6,243 nt of DNA. Origin: Actinomycetota bacterium (GTDB lineage: Bacteria; Actinomycetota; CADDZG01; WHSQ01). Below are positions 5,490 to 6,243 of the stretch, in pieces. How positions within the stretch are numbered: position 1 is the first letter of the stretch; the number at the start of each line of letters is the position of its first letter. The translations under genes were made by a program, and so were the position numbers. The notes under the pieces were generated by a model. It made no database searches. It was given only the letters and a program-made list of their open reading frames with translations, and was not told the DNA's origin. The stretch is taken from NCBI GenBank assembly GCA_013695055.1, contig JACDBF010000255.1, forward strand, positions 1-6,243. Reading direction: 5' to 3'.

Positions 5490-6243
5490 CTATGGGAAAT
5501 CTAGTGCGAGGGCTTGATCCAGGTCGGCGATGAGGTCACAGGGGTGCTCGATGCCGACCGAGAGGCGAACGAGGGCGCCCGAGACCTCGACGCCCGAGCC
5601 GGCGAGGCTCGCGTGCGTCATCTTGCCGGGATGCTCGATGAGCGACTCCACGCCGCCGAGAGACTCGCCGAGAAAGAACAGCCGGGTGCGCTCACAGACC
5701 GCTAGGGCGAGCTCCTCAGAGGCTAGCTCGATAGTCACCATGCCACCGAACCTGGCCTCGCCCGACGCCGCCATCTGCCGGGCGGCGAGATCGTGACCGG
5801 GGAAGTCGTGGAAGCCCGGATAGCACACATGGTCAACGGCCGGGTGCTCGTGAAGCCACGTCGCGACCGCGCTCGCGCCGGCACAGTGCGCCTCCATTCG
5901 TATCGCAAGCGTTTTGAGGCCTCGAAGCAGAAGCCACGCGTCGAACGGGCCGCAGATCGCGCCGACTGCATTCTGCAAGAAGCGCAGCCGCTCGGCGAGA
6001 TCCTCATTGGAGGTGGTGATCGCACCCATGACGAGGTCGGAATGGCCGCCGAGGTACTTGGTCGCGCTGTAGACGACTGCGTCGGCGCCGAGCTCGAGCG
6101 GACGCTGGATATAGGGAGTTGCGAAAGTGTTGTCGACGACGAAGATCGCGCCCGCGTCGTGGGCGCGGCGAGCGATCATCTCCAAGTCGAGCACCTTGAG
6201 GAGCGGATTCGTGGGCGACTCGCCCAGCACCAGCGCGGCGCCG
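5490..6243 (-). CDS. Cystathionine gamma-lyase / gamma-synthase family PLP enzyme (partial, N-terminus beyond right edge)
   Basis: The frame is open from the right edge (first complete codon 6242-6240) to TAG at 5492-5490, giving 250 residues. Full family members have about 380-400, so about 130-150 N-terminal residues are missing. The GTG at 6230-6228 is an internal valine in ALVLGESPTNPLLKV, not a start. Visible Cys/Met-metabolism features: ESPTNPLLKV; VVDNTFATP with the Asp that contacts the PLP ring nitrogen; SATKYLGGHSD with the Schiff-base lysine (codon 6059-6057); and SLGGVESLIEHPGKMTHAS near the C-terminus. The fold and cofactor are clear, but gamma-lyase (cystathionine to cysteine, ammonia and 2-oxobutanoate) and gamma-synthase (metB) cannot be told apart from this portion. 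The CBS gene 1.4 kb away favours a gamma-lyase role in reverse transsulfuration. The gene is convergent to the CBS-peptidase unit, so it has its own promoter outside the window. Confidence 0.93.
   Translation of the reverse strand, partial: GAALVLGESPTNPLLKVLDLEMIARRAHDAGAIFVVDNTFATPYIQRPLELGADAVVYSATKYLGGHSDLVMGAITTSNEDLAERLRFLQNAVGAICGPFDAWLLLRGLKTLAIRMEAHCAGASAVATWLHEHPAVDHVCYPGFHDFPGHDLAARQMAASGEARFGGMVTIELASEELALAVCERTRLFFLGESLGGVESLIEHPGKMTHASLAGSGVEVSGALVRLSVGIEHPCDLIADLDQALALDFP

Overview
The window is GC-rich double-stranded DNA that most likely comes from an actinomycete or a related, possibly uncultured, member of the Actinomycetota. This is an inference from high G+C, GTG starts without Shine-Dalgarno sequences, an L,D-transpeptidase with a membrane anchor and VanW/PG_binding_4-like repeats, a cystathionine beta-synthase (CBS) with tandem CBS domains near a cystathionine gamma-synthase/lyase gene, and an AbiEi-like winged-helix gene start of the kind common in this phylum. 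No 16S or other lineage marker is present, so the class cannot be fixed.

Layout from left to right: (1) positions 1-109 hold the first 36 codons of a minus-strand AbiEi-like gene that runs off the left edge. (2) Positions 110-442 have no gene but are rich in structure: two related long hairpin repeats exactly 103 bases apart, a short GC hairpin between them, a possible minus-strand terminator and a plus-strand intrinsic-terminator-like hairpin with six Ts. (3) Positions 443-2551 hold a two-gene minus-strand unit: an L,D-transpeptidase followed after six bases by tryptophan 2,3-dioxygenase. (4) A divergent intergenic region (about 2552-2714) carries an inverted repeat and a good -35/-10 pair placed so that the next gene would be leaderless. 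(5) Positions 2715-5450 hold a plus-strand unit: cystathionine beta-synthase, then an M20 metallopeptidase of the CNDP/Cys-Gly dipeptidase type. (6) Convergent to it, a cystathionine gamma-lyase/synthase gene enters from the right edge, with about 250 C-terminal residues visible.

The right half reads as a sulfur amino acid locus. CBS joins homocysteine and serine to cystathionine, the gamma-lyase/synthase family enzyme can release cysteine from it (reverse transsulfuration), and the dipeptidase between them could recover cysteine from small peptides such as Cys-Gly; that last link is inference. The left half combines cell-wall crosslinking and tryptophan catabolism in one transcript without an obvious functional link.

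No clearly new multi-gene system is visible. The best candidate for something undescribed is the 110-442 region. Its two hairpin repeats keep pairing through G-U wobbles that work only in a plus-strand RNA, and a plus-strand terminator lies downstream. Alternatively, the same palindromes may be operators for the adjacent AbiEi-like protein.
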